Positions 22,238-33,705 of a stretch of 64,000 nucleotides of DNA are shown here, piece by piece. The stretch covers positions 4,030,001-4,094,000 of the forward strand of contig CM082588.2 of assembly GCA_040954595.2 (NCBI GenBank), given 5' to 3'. The notes beneath the pieces were generated by a model, which worked only from the letters and a program-made list of their open reading frames with translations, searched no databases and was not told where the DNA came from. This stretch comes from Balanoglossus misakiensis (lineage: Eukaryota; Hemichordata). A program made the position numbers and the translations under genes. Each line of letters begins with the position of its first letter. The stretch's first letter is position 1.

Positions 22238-25200
22238 TAGCTCATGAAAATTGTCCCAACATGACAAAATCTTGACTTTGCAAACTATGGTGATTTTGTC
22301 ATTGTTGGACATTTTTCATGGGTTATAGCTCATGAAAATTGTCGAAAGATGACAAAATCTTGACTTTGCAAACTATGGTGATTTTGTCATTGTTGGACAT
22401 TTTTCATGGGTTATAGTTCATGAAAATTGTCGAAAGATGACAAAATCTTGACTTTGCAAACTTTGGTGATTTTATCATTGTTGGACATTTTTCATGGGTT
22501 ATAGCTCATGAAAATTGTCGAAAGATGACAAAATCTTGACTTTGCAAACTTTGGTGATTTTGTCATGTTGGGACATTATTCATGGGTTATAGCTCATGAA
22601 AGTTGTCAAAAGATGACAAAATCTTGACTTTGCAAACCTTTGTGATTTTGTCATGTTGGGACATTTTTCATGGGTTATAGCTTATGAAAATTGTCGAAAG
22701 ATGACAAAATCTTGACATTGCAAACTTTGGTTATTTTGTTATGTTGGGACATTATTCATGGGTTATAGCTCATGAAAGTTGTTGAAAGATGACAAAATCT
22801 TGACTTTGCAAACTTTGGTGATTTTGCCATTGTTGGACATTTTTCATGGGTTATAGCTCATGAAAATTGTCGAAAGATGACAAAATCTTGACTTTGCAAA
22901 CTATGGTGATTTTGTCATTGTTGGACATTTTTCATGGGTTATAGTTCATGAAAATTGTCGAAAGATGACAAAATCTTGACTTTGCAAACTTTGGTGATTT
23001 TATCATTGTTGGACATTTTTCATGGGTTATAGCTCATGAAAATTGTCGAAAGATGACAAAATCTTGACTTTGCAAACTTTGGTGATTTTGTCATGTTGGG
23101 ACATTATTCATGGGTTATAGCTCATGAAAGTTGTCAAAAGATGACAAAATCTTGACTTTGCAAACCTTTGTGATTTTGTCATGTTGGGACATTTTTCATG
23201 GGTTATAGCTTATGAAAATTGTCGAAAGATGACAAAATCTTGACATTGCAAACTTTGGTTATTTTGTTATGTTGGGACATTATTCATGGGTTATAGCTCA
23301 TGAAAGTTGTTGAAAGATGACAAAATCTTGACTTTGCAAACTTTGGTGATTTTGCCATTGTTGGACATTTTTCATGGGTTATAGCTCATGAAAATTGTCG
23401 AAAGATGACAAATACTTGACTTTGCAAACTTTGGTTATTTTGTTATGTTGGGACATTATTCATGGGTTATAGCTCATGAAAGTTGTCAAAAGATGACAAA
23501 TACCTGACTTAGGAAACTTTGGTGATTTTGTCATTTTGGGACATTTTTCATGGGTTATAGCTAATAAAAATTGTCAAAAGATGACATATACTTGACTTAG
23601 GAAACTTTGGTGATTTTGTCATGTTGGGACATTTTTCATGGGTTATAGCTCATGAAAATTGTCGAAAGATGACAAAATCTTGACTTTGCAAACTTTGGTG
23701 ATTTTGTCATGTTGGGACATTATTCATGGGTTATAGCTCATGAAAATTGTCGAAAGATGACAAAATCTTGACTTTGCAAACTTTGGTGATTTTGTCATTG
23801 TTGGATATTTTTCATGGGTTATAGCTCATGAAAATTGTCGAAAGATGACAAAATCTTGACTTTGCAAACTTTGGTGATTTTGTCATTGTTGGACATTTTT
23901 CATGGGTTATAGCTCATGAAAATTGTCGAAAGATGACAAAATCTTGACTTTGCAAACTTTGGTGATTTTGTCATTGTTGGACATTTTTCATGGGTTATAG
24001 CTCATGAAAATTGTCAAAAGATGACAAAATCTTGACTTTGCAAACTTTGGTGATTTAATCATTGTTGGACATTTTTCATGGATTATAGCTCATGAAAATT
24101 GTCGAAAGGTGACAAAATCTTGACTTTGCAAACTTTGGTGATTTTGTCATGTTGGGACATTATTCATGGGTTATAGCTCATGAAAATTGTCTAAAGGTGA
24201 CAAAATCTTGACTTTGCAAACTTTGGTGATTTTGTCATTGTTGGACATTTTTCATGGGTTATAGCTCATGAAAATTGTCGAAAGATGACAAAATCTTGAC
24301 TTTGCAAACTTTGGTGATTTTGTCATTGTTGGACATTTTTCATGGGTTATAGCTCATGAAAATTGTCGAAAGATGACAAAATCTTGACTTTGCAAACTTT
24401 GGTGATTTTGTCATTGTTGGACATTTTTCATGGGTTATAGCTCATGAAAATTGTCGAAAGATGACAAAATCTTGACTTTGCAAACTTTGGTGATTTTGTC
24501 ATTGTTGGACATTTTTCATGGGTTATAGCTCATGAAAATTGTCGAAAGATGACAAAATCTTGACTTTGCAAACTTTGGTGATTTTGTCATTCTTGGACAT
24601 TTTTCATGGGTTATAGCTCATGAAAATTGTCAAAAGATATCAAAATCTTGACTTTGCAAACTTTGGTGATTTTGTCATGTTGGGACATTTTTCATGGGTT
24701 ATAGCTCATGAAAATTGTCGAAAGGTGACAAAATCTTGACTTTGCAAACTTTGGTGATTTTGTCATGTTGGGACATTATTCATGGGTTATAGCTCATGAA
24801 AATTGTCTAAAGATGACAAAATCTTGACTTTGCAAACTTTGGTGATTTTGTCATTGTTGGACATTTTTCATGGGTTATAGCTCATGAAAATTGTCGAAAG
24901 ATGACAAAATCTTAACTTTGCAAACTTTGGTGATTTTATCATTGTTGGACATTTTTCATGGGTTATAGCTGACTTTGCAAACTTTGGTGATTTTGTCATG
25001 TTGGGACATTATTCATGGGTTATAGCTCATGAAAATTGTCTAAAGATGACAAAATCTTGACTTTGCAAACTTTGGTGATTTTGTCATTGTTGGACATTTT
25101 TCATGGGTTATAGCTCATGAAAATTGTCGAAAGATGACAAAATCTTGACTTTGCAAACTTTGGTGATTTTGTCATTGTTGGACATTTTTCATGGGTTATA

Positions 25201-27185
25201 GCTCATGAAAATTGTCGAAAGATGACAAAATCTTGACTTTGCAAACTTTGGTGATTTTGTCATTGTTGGACATTTTTCATGGGTTATAGCTCATGAAAAT
25301 TGTCGAAAGATGACAAAATCTTGACTTTGCAAACTTTGGTGATTTTGTCATTGTTGGACATTTTTCATGGGTTATAGCTCATGAAAATTGTCGAAAGATG
25401 ACAAAATCTTGACTTTGCAAACTTTGGTGATTTAATCATTGTTGGACATTTTTCATGGGTTATAGCTCATGAAAATTGTCGAAAGATGACAAAATCTTGA
25501 CTTTGCAAACTTTGGTGATTTTGTCATTGTTGGACATTTTTCATGGGTTATAGCTCATGAAAATTGTCGAAAGATGACAAAATCTTGACTTTGCAAACTT
25601 TGGTGATTTTATCATTGTTGGACATTTTTCATGGGTTATAGCTCATGGAAATTGTCGAAAGGTGACAAAATCTTGACTTTGCAAACTTTGGTGATTTTGT
25701 CATGTTGGGACATTATTCATGGGTTATAGCTCATGAAAATTGTCTAAAGATGACAAAATCTTGACTTTGCAAACTTTGGTGATTTTGTCATTGTTGGACA
25801 TTTTTCATGGGTTATAGCTCATGAAAATTGTCGAAAGATGACAAAATCTTGACTTTGCAAACTTTGGTGATTTTGTCATTGTTGGACATTTTTCATGGGT
25901 CATAGCTCATGAAAATTGTCGAAAGATGACAAAATCTTGACTTTGCAAACTTTGGTGATTTTGTCATTGTTGGACATTTTTCATGGGTCATAGCTCATGA
26001 AAATTGTCGAAAGATGACAAAATCTTGACTTTGCAAACTTTGGTGATTTTGTCATTGTTGGACATTATTCATGGGTTATAGCTCATGAAAATTGTCGAAA
26101 GATGACAAAATCTTGACTTTGCAAACTTTGGTGATTTTGTCATTGTTGGACATTTTTCATGGGTTATAGCTCATGAAAATTGTCAAAAGATGACAAAATC
26201 TTTACTTTGCAAACTTTGGTGATTTTGTCATTGTTGGACATTTTTCATGGGTTATAGCTCATGAAAATTGTCAAAAGATGACAAAATCTTGACTTTGCAA
26301 ACTTTGGTGATTTTATCATTGTTGGACATTTTTCATGGGTTATAGCTCATGAAAATTGTCGAAAGATGACAAAATCTTGACTTTGCAAACTTTGGTGATT
26401 TTGTCATGTTGGGACATTATTCATGGGTTATAGCTCATGAAAGTTGTCAAAAAATGACAAAATCTTGACTTTGCAAACTTTGGTGATTTTGTCATTGTTG
26501 GACATTTTTCATGGGTTATAGCTCATGAAAATTGTCGAAAGATGACAAAATCTTGACTTTGCAAACTTTGGTGATTTTGTCATTGTTGGACATTTTTCAT
26601 GGGTTATAGCTCATGAAAATTGTCGAAAGATGACAAAATCTTGACTTTGCAAACTTTGGTGATTTTGTCATGTTGGAACATTTTTCATGGGTTATAGCTC
26701 ATGAAAATTGTCGAAAGATAACAAAATCTTGACTTTGCAAACTTTGGTGATTTTGTCATGTTGGGACTTTTTTCATGGGTTATAGCTAATAAAAATTGTC
26801 AAAATATGACAAATACTTGACTTTGCAAACTTTGGTGATTTTGTCATTTTGGGACGTTTTTATGGGTTATAGCTCATGAAAATTGTCGAAAGATGACAAA
26901 ATCTTGACTTTGCAAACTATGGTGATTTTGTCATTGTTGGACATTTTTCATGGGTTATAGCTCATGAAAATTGTCGAAAGATGACAAATACTTGACTTTG
27001 CAAACTTTGGTTATTTTGTTATGTTGGGACATTATTCATGGGTTATAGCTCATGAAAGTTGTCAAAAGATGACAAATACCTGACTTAGGAAACTTCGGTG
27101 ATTTTGTCATTTTGGGACATTTTTCATGGGTTATAGCTAATAAAAATTGTCAAAAGATGACAAATACTTGACTTTGCAAACTTTG
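22238..27185. repeat. 88-bp satellite, main array (~56 units)
   Basis: Near-continuous tandem array. The 88-bp period was measured between successive CATGGGTTATAGCTCATGAA starts (23813, 23901, 23989). Most units differ by a few substitutions at shared variable sites: GTCGAAAG/GTCAAAAG/GTCTAAAG, TCATTGTTGG/TCATGTTGGG, ACATTTTT/ACATTATT. One unit near 24970 has an internal deletion (TTATAGCT joined to GACTTTGC). No transposase or gene lies inside. Runs near 23388-23600 and 26947-27180 are almost identical, indicating local duplication or conversion. Confidence 0.97.
22290..23350. repeat. Duplicated 528-bp (6 x 88) higher-order repeat
   Basis: The ordered series of unit variants (TAGTTCATG, TTTATCATTG, CAAACCTTTG, TAGCTTATG, TTGACATTGC, TTTGCCATTG) occurs twice. 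Markers are offset by exactly 528 bp (22416/22944 and 22714/23242). The two six-unit blocks look identical by eye, showing recent block duplication. Confidence 0.9.
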
Positions 27186-27383
27186 TTTTTTTTTAATGCA
27201 GGTATAGAGTAAATTCTGAAAAATATTCTAAGCTTTTTTTGAATGAAAGTATAGAGTAAATTCTGAAAAATATTCTAAGTTTTTTTTTAATGCAAGTATA
27301 GAGTAAATTCTGAAAAATGTATAAGTTTTTTTTAATGTCAAAGTATAGAGTAAAGCCTGAAAATTTTCTAAGTGTTTTTTTTT
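27186..27383. repeat. ~47-bp satellite, block 2 (diverged)
   Basis: About four units with an AAATTCTGAAAAATATTCTAAG variant, bridging the 88-bp array and the second module copy. Confidence 0.85.
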
Positions 27384-27630
27384 ACAAAAAAGCAGACACC
27401 AAGGATTGAAATTTATTTTGTTGTATTTTATTTCATTTTCTACTAAATCATGACAAAACCAAAGTATTGAAATTTCACTCGTATTCACTTGTCGTTTCAG
27501 GTCTATCTGTTGAATGGTTGATGACGGTGATGACCAATCGAAAGAAGTGGAGTCCAGCCGGGATCTGAAAAGACAAGGTATGTATTAGAAAATGCAAGTA
27601 TAGAGGGGCATGCACAAATTTCAAAAAAAA
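27384..27630. repeat. Composite module, copy 2
   Basis: Second copy. It has a 9-bp in-frame tandem insertion (GGTGATGAC) and other small changes. On plus, the donor-like end is a canonical AAG|GTATGT instead of GCAAGT. Confidence 0.85.
27475..27564 (-). CDS. Putative alternative terminal exon, copy 2
   Basis: Phase 0 from the acceptor is open for 29 codons before TGA. It matches copy 1 except for three inserted residues (TVI) and an earlier stop after SEYE. Branch-point-like TTCTAAT, polypyrimidine tract, AATAAA and A-run are retained. Confidence 0.3.
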   Translation of the reverse strand: MPAGLHFFRLVITVINHSTDRPETTSEYE

Positions 27631-28687
27631 AATTTAAGTTATTTTTGTTTAAGTATAGAGTAAAGCTTGAAAAATTTCCAAGTTTTTTCCTAAAGCGAAA
27701 GTATAGAGTGATAGCTTGAAAAATGTCTAATTTTTTTTAATGTTAAAGTATAGAGTGATAGCCTGAAAAATTTCTAAGTGTTTTTTAATGTCTAAGTATA
27801 GAGTGATAGCCTGAAAAATTTCTAAGTGTTTTTTAATGTCAAAGTATAGAGTGATAGCCTGAAAAATTTCTAAGTGTTTTTTAATGTCTAAGTATAGAGT
27901 GATAGCCTGAAAAATTTCTAAGTGTTTTTTAATGTCTAAGTATAGAGTGATAGCCTGAAAAATTTTTAATGTCTAAGTATAGAGTGATAGCCTGAAAAAT
28001 TTCTAAGTGTTTTCAATAAGTATAGAGTGAAGCCTGAAAAATTTCTAAGTGTTTTTAATGTCAAAGTATATAGTAAAGCCTGAAAAATTTCTAAGTGTTT
28101 TTAATGTCAAAGTATATAGTGAAGCCTGAAAAATTTCTAAGTGTTTTTTAATGTCTAAGCATAGAGTGATAGCCTGAAAAATTTCTAAGTGTTTTTAATG
28201 TCAAAGTATATAGTAAAGCCTGAAAAATTTCTAAGTGTTTTTAATGTCAAAGTATAGAGTGAAGCCTGAAAAATTTCTAAGTGTTTTTAATGTCAAAGTA
28301 TAGAGTGAAGCCTGAAAAATTTCTAAGTGTTTTTAATGTTTAAGTATAGAGTGATAGCCTGAAAAATTTCTAAGTGTTTTTAATAAGTATAGAGTGAAGC
28401 CTGAAAAATTTCTAAGTGTTTTTAATGTTTAAGTATAGAGTGAAGCCTGAAAAATTTCTAAGTGTTTTTAATGTTTAAGTATAGAGTGAAGCCTGAAAAA
28501 TTTTTAATGTCTAAGTATAGAGTGATAGCCTGAAAAATTTCTAAGTGTTTTTAATGTTTAAGTATAGAGTGAAGCCTGAAAAATTTTTAATGTCTAAGTA
28601 TAGAGTGATAGCCTGAAAAATTTCTAAGTGTTTTTAATAAGTATAGAGTAAAAGCCTGAAAAATTTCTAAGTGTTTTTTTTTTTTTT
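27631..28687. repeat. ~47-bp satellite, block 3
   Basis: About 22 tandem units, more uniform than block 1, with some shortened by about 14 bp. The final T-run (about 14 T) abuts module copy 3. Confidence 0.93.
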
Positions 28688-28908
28688 ACAAAAAAGCAGA
28701 CACCAAAGATTGAAATTTATTGTATTTTATTTCATTTTCATATTTCATATTTCATATTGAAATTTAACTCGTATTCACTTGTCGTTTCAGGATCTGTTGA
28801 ATGGTTGATGACCAATCGAAAGAAGTGGAGTCCAGCCGGGATCTGAAAAGACAAGGCAAGTGTTAGAAAATGCAAGTTATGTAGGGGGCATACACAAGTT
28901 TCAAAAAT
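28688..28908. repeat. Composite module, copy 3
   Basis: Third copy. It is 3 bp shorter in the exon-like core and has a small TATTTCA triplication near its 3' part (minus-strand sense). Confidence 0.85.
28738..28842 (-). CDS. Putative alternative terminal exon, copy 3
   Basis: Phase 0 is open for 34 codons to TGA, with one residue deleted relative to copy 1 (TDPE for TDRPE) and a different last five residues. AATAAA is retained. As the copy nearest the 31.5-kb exon, it would be the default terminal exon if these are used. Confidence 0.32.
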   Translation of the reverse strand: MPAGLHFFRLVINHSTDPETTSEYELNFNMKYEI

Positions 28909-28958
28909 TTTCTAAGTCAAAGAAAACTTAGAAAATTTTTGAAACTTGTATATGCCCC
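28885..28958. repeat. 33-bp inverted repeat with 8-base loop
   Basis: The left arm is the edge of module copy 3 plus part of the ~47-bp unit; the right arm (28926-28958) is its reverse complement with one mismatch. It marks an inversion-type junction at the right end of the satellite domain. Confidence 0.85.
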
Positions 28959-29099
28959 AACGTGGAGGTATAGACAAATTTCAAATTTTTAGCGTTTCTG
29001 ACTTAGTTTTTTTTTTTTGGCTTTTTGTATGCCATCCCGAGCCCCCACCCTAACCTCCCCATGAGTGTCTAGCAAAGACTAATAAATCTCTAGCACAAC

Positions 29100-29275
29100 T
29101 CTTACTTCGGTTGAGCTAAGGTAAAAAATTTTTTTACAAGTGCATTATGGGCATCATAATCTATGCAAGATCTTTTCAGATGCAAAATATTTTTGCATTT
29201 GAAAAGATCTTGCATAGATTATGATATCCATAATGCACTTGTAAAAAAAAATTAACTTAGATCAACCGAAGTAAG
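29100..29275. mobile_element. Fold-back MITE-like element, 176 bp
   Basis: Two arms of about 85 bp form a near-perfect palindrome centred at 29187-29188. The outer ends are TCTTACTTCGGTTGA and its complement. It has no coding capacity. Target-site duplication is unclear. It could alternatively be a hairpin RNA precursor. Confidence 0.75.
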
Positions 29276-30170
29276 ACACACACACAATTACATTGCTTAG
29301 TTATCCTTCATATTAATTTTAATGTTAAGTTATTCTCCTAATCAAATTTTATTTTCGTCCTTAGGTGCAGGGAGGTTGTACACACCAATTAAGATTTAAT
29401 GCAGTTTTGGAATCTATCAAGCATACAATATTTCTAAATTTTAAATCTGTGGATTATACATGCACACATTCTAGACTGCCTATTTCTATTATTGTCATTT
29501 CATTAAATTTTGAATGTAGTTAAATAGGCAATGACTTATTAATTAAAATTACATTCGTAAGAGAGAGTGTATTTTAACTGAAGTTATTTCAAGCAAGACT
29601 GTTGGAAGTCCGAAATTACGGAACTGTGTTCTGTTCTAATCTGCTACTTCAATTGGATCTTTTCAAACTTTCCTTTTTAATCGATTTTTACCTGTCGTAT
29701 TACCCTAATTTTTATACAAGTTTTTGTAAAGCTCATTATTACTGAATTTCATGAGTTTAGACATGGAATACCTGCTAATTGCCACTGTATTAAAGTTTCT
29801 AATTTATAATACATGTACAATATTCTGCTTGTTTAAAATGACCCGAGCACCAAATTTTCAGTGTAAGAATCACAGCTACCTGACCTGAAAATTTATTCAA
29901 TCTGTTTGCATATGCTGTGCAAAGGCACTGCAGTGTACAATCTATTTTATACTGTTTCCTTCTATGTATTCCCTACAACTCTACAATTACACATATTGGA
30001 GGTTTATAGTAATTATGCATGTGACCTACGACATCATTCAGGGATTAAAGAAGCTAGTTTATTAAAGATGTGAAAAGCTTAAATTATTACGGTAGTTTAA
30101 ATTTATTTTTTATGCAAACAAAATTTATGAATGCTTTGATTTCAAACTCACCTCATTTTATATGAATAAA

Positions 30171-30490
30171 GAAAATCTTTAAGATGACTAGTCTCAAATT
30201 TGAAATTCAAAATGGCCGCCAAATTTGTGTTAACTCTATGAGAAAATTTAAGTAGTGATATCAATAAAAAAAAGACAGTGAATACCCTGTTTTCTTTTTA
30301 ATTTTATGTGACTTGCTAGCTCATATTATGTGAATAAAGAAAACTTGTAATATTCAAGAGTTGGCTGATGTCTCTCTCTGTGGTAATCATGAAAATCTTT
30401 AAGATGACTAGTCTCAAATTTGAAATTCAAAATGGCCGCCAAATTTGAGAAAAATTACATAAATGAAAAAAGACAGTGAGAACCCTGTTC
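30171..30490. repeat. 220-bp tandem duplication
   Basis: A 56-bp near-identical core (GAAAATCTTTAAGATGACTA through AATGGCCGCCAAATTT) occurs at 30171 and 30391, with weaker similarity on both sides. Each copy holds CAAAATGGCCGCC, a YY1-like motif. Confidence 0.8.
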
Positions 30491-30661
30491 ATTACTTTCT
30501 ACATTTATGGGACTTGCTTGAGTTATTTTCTAGAATTGTCAATCACTACAATTTGCAAATTAAATGCATATTGAATTCTATTTAGGAGTATAAATCTGAA
30601 GTTCTAGAGGTTTATATGTTTTACCACTATCAGTTTAGCAGAGTACAACTACATTACACAT

Positions 30662-30835
30662 CTGGGGTAGGTCCAATATAAGACCACTGTTACTTCATTT
30701 AGCTATCCAGACAACCCTCGCAACAGCCACAGAGATCAGTACACCCGACCTCTGGGGATGGTCCAATATAAGACCATACACCAAGACTGTTACTTCATAT
30801 GGTTATCCAGACAACCTCGCTACAGCCACAGATGG
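30662..30835. repeat. 90-bp tandem duplication
   Basis: Two diverged copies starting CTGGGG(TA/AT)GGTCCAATAT at 30662 and 30752, each ending near CAGCCACAGA. Confidence 0.8.
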
Positions 30836-31469
30836 AGCTAAAAATTCCTGATACAAATCTATAAATATGTACATATAGGGAGTGATGCAAGGGGGCAAAG
30901 TGACCCTAACCCTACCTAACCTGTTAAAAATAAACAAACGAGACCATATTTGAAAACAAACAAACAAGCAAGCAAGCAAACATTCTGTTTATTTTATTAA
31001 TCAATAACAACACACACACACACTACCGACGAGGAGGACAAGCTCCATGTCCTTGGATGAACAAATCAACTGATAAACTGCAACGGACTAACCAGCACTA
31101 GCTACTCTTATGGCAAGACAATTATAGAATTTTGGGACAAGAAAAGTGTGAATTGATGCTTGAAATAGAGGCACTTTTGTAATTCAGTACTTAATCATGT
31201 ACTATTGCAATTCTAGAGTTTTTGATCAGACTGGTGAATTTGTACCAACAGAAGTGTAGGGATGTAAGGTAATGTTGGAGTCACAAAAATGTCCAATTAC
31301 TTGAAAGGGCTTGTCCTGTGCAACGTTTTTGATGTTGCACTGAATAATATGGACAACTGCCCCCAACGAACATTATAAAAATTTATCTGGCGAGTCAACA
31401 TGAACGCGATTGTCTGCCATCAATGCATCTGACTGACTGAATCTTAAATGAAAGTAATGAGTGACGTAC

Positions 31470-31525
31470 CTTCAACTGCTCCATTGAACTTGAAGACGGC
31501 ACGGTCAGTTGGACTTGGTGAAGTG
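31470..31525 (-). CDS. Small spliced exon, candidate start exon for the modules
   Basis: A 56-bp segment with a strong acceptor (CTTTTTGTTTATACAG) and strong donor (AAG|GTACGT). An ATG at 31484 gives MEQLK ending exactly at the donor in phase 0, the phase that stays open longest in all three terminal-exon modules downstream on this strand. A longer frame through the whole exon (TSPSPTDRAVFKFNGAVE) ends in phase 1 and would join the modules in their second open frame. The ATG context is weak (T at -3, G at +4). Function is unknown; it may be a non-coding transcript. Confidence 0.4.
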
Positions 31526-32099
31526 CTGTATAAACAAAAAGAAAAGGTTCATGAAGACAAATACACCAAAAATGACAAATGAAATTCTCACAACTTGCAG
31601 TGTTTCCTTTTGTTTTTTGTTGTTGTTGCGAACACTGTACGCATAAGCTATAGACTAAAATTGTCGCGAACAGAGACCTCATAATAAAAACAAAAGGTAT
31701 TGTTGAGGTAGGTCGCCGAGGGCATCCGTACATTTAACAACGCCCTCCATCGGTTGGATGTTGTAGTTGTCTCACTAGAACCCAAGTCCGTGTCAGCAAC
31801 ATCGATAACGCGTGCTGATGTGTTTTTTGTTGGCTTCAGCAGAGAATCAAGCGTCTTTCGACGACATATTTGTGTCCAAAAATATCAACAGAAAAGTGCC
31901 AAATACCACGCGAAAAAGCGACTAAAAATGATTGTGCAAACCCGTTGGAAGGAAAAAAAACGTGCGGGTTGAAAGTCGTTGAAACGATTGACAGCTAAAG
32001 TATCATGTTGTAGACGCGAGAAATATTTTGTCCGGGCCACGTGCGCCGTGAACATCAACGATACATACGCGAACGGTGAGAATTTTGAGTGAAGTACGC

Positions 32100-32940
32100 A
32101 AGTTTCTTTATGCTAACGGAAACACTACAAGTCACAAGTTTGATTTATGAATTTAGAGATATATAAAACGGGCACGTTTTGAACTTGATATTTTCCAGTG
32201 AAGCAAAGTTGAAGAAAGCGTGTGCGGCCATTGGCACAAAACGAACAACAACGAACCCTCTCTTACGCGTTCGATTTTAATTTTGAATTCAGATAACACT
32301 TTCTCCAACGCGAACAAATTTTGAGCCCACAAGTAGAAATATGCGTGTAATACGCTAACGGAAACACTGCGATTCGCAAGTTGCATTTGTGAATTTAGAG
32401 ATACGTGAACAGGCAAGTTGAAGAAAGCGTGTGCGGCCATTGGCACAAAACGAACAACAACGAACCCTCTCTTACGCGTTCGATTTTAATTTTGAATTCA
32501 GATAACACTTTCTCCAACGCGAACAAATTTTGAGCCCACAAGTAGAAATATGCGTGTAATACGCTAACGGAAACACTGCGATTCGCAAGTTGCATTTGTG
32601 AATTTAGAGATACGTGAACAGGCAAGTTGAAGAAAGCGTGTGCGGCCATTGGCACAAAACGAACAACAACGAACCCTCTCTTACGCGTTCGATTTTAATT
32701 TTGAATTCAGATAACACTTTCTCCTACGCGAACAAATTTTGAGCCCACAAGTAGAAATATGCGTGTAATACGCTAACGGAAACACTGCGACTCACAAGTT
32801 GCATTTGTGAATTTAGAGATACGTGAACAGGCAAGTTGAGCAAAGCGTGTGCGGCCATTGGCACAAAACGAACAACAAAGAACACAGTACTTCTTCCATG
32901 CTTGGGCAGCAGCCATACTTACGAAAATGTTTCTGAACAA
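32100..32940. repeat. 209-bp tandem repeat, about 3.5-4 copies
   Basis: AAGTTGAAGAAAGCG-type starts recur at 32415, 32624 and 32833 (period 209). A more diverged copy starts about 32100. Identical minus-strand open frames within the units are a by-product of the repeat. Confidence 0.93.
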
Positions 32941-32997
32941 CTTTTCTGGACTTACAGACATGGTTCTCTTCACAGAGAGGAAAAAGTCATGACTTAC

Positions 32998-33030
32998 CTT
33001 AAATTACGACAGCTTCAGCGCACAGTACAT
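32998..33030 (-). other. Candidate 33-bp non-coding exon
   Basis: Acceptor CCATTTTCCACACTTAG and donor AAG|GTAAGT flank 33 bases with a stop in every frame. It could be a 5' UTR exon upstream of 31470-31525 on the same strand. Chance pairing of signals is possible. Confidence 0.25.
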
Positions 33031-33705
33031 CTAAGTGTGGAAAATGGGAAGGTCAAATTTAGTTTTTTTACTGGGAAAGTAAGAGCAAACGTGGACATCA
33101 GGAAACACGATGGACATCACTGGAACAACGTGGCTGCAACTGCCACCTCATTATTCATAATCTGGAAAGCACCTATTGATAAACAAATTTTGTTTTGGCA
33201 GACTGGCCATTCACAGACCGCTGAAAGGAAATACTGCAGATAATGATTTGCATAAATTAATATTGAAAGCCAGCAGACAAGCTGTGTACATGCAGAAAGC
33301 AGCCAGTCAGAGACTTGTTATCATTCGAATAAGCCAATCGGGAAGCAGCAATTAATTACTACCATAAAACAATCAGAATAGAAAATTATGGCAACTCTTA
33401 CAATGAAACAAATTAATTTTACGGTAGTCTGGAAAAAGTGAGTACTTCAGTGATAATAATTTAACGATATCCAACTTTCGAAAGCAAAGTGAGATGGCTG
33501 GCTATCTCGGTACTCCATGACGTACGCCCTCGACGCCAATAAGTGAAGAAATGTCAACTTCGTTTGAAAACAAGACTTGTGAGGGAGCCAACGTGAATAG
33601 CCTTCCACAATTTTGCCGTATCTGTCACAACGCTTTGTTCGGTACATGTACGACAATCAATTACATAGTAAAACAGGGACGTTTTGTTTAATTCGAAAAC
33701 AAGAG

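Larger units (their letters stand above)
29276..31469. other. No supported gene; small tandem duplications
   Basis: AT-rich DNA holding the two duplications listed separately, AAAC/AAGC-type simple sequence near 30960 and an (AC)n stretch near 31010. Confidence 0.45.

Noticed and set aside
21083-27488. Open frames inside satellite arrays
   Set aside because: Translations are periodic and follow the repeat unit.
21463-28687. CRISPR-like regular repeats
   Set aside because: Units are directly adjacent with no unique spacers, and the DNA is animal.
32153-32655. Two nearly identical minus-strand open frames
   Set aside because: Produced by the 209-bp tandem repeat; no start context, homology or codon signal.
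32836-33243. Plus-strand frame with a laminin-G-like stretch (ENGKVKFSF, DIRKHDGHHWNNV)
   Set aside because: The resemblance is short, there is no clear donor, the frame starts in the 209-bp repeat and a minus-strand exon candidate overlaps it; too weak to annotate.
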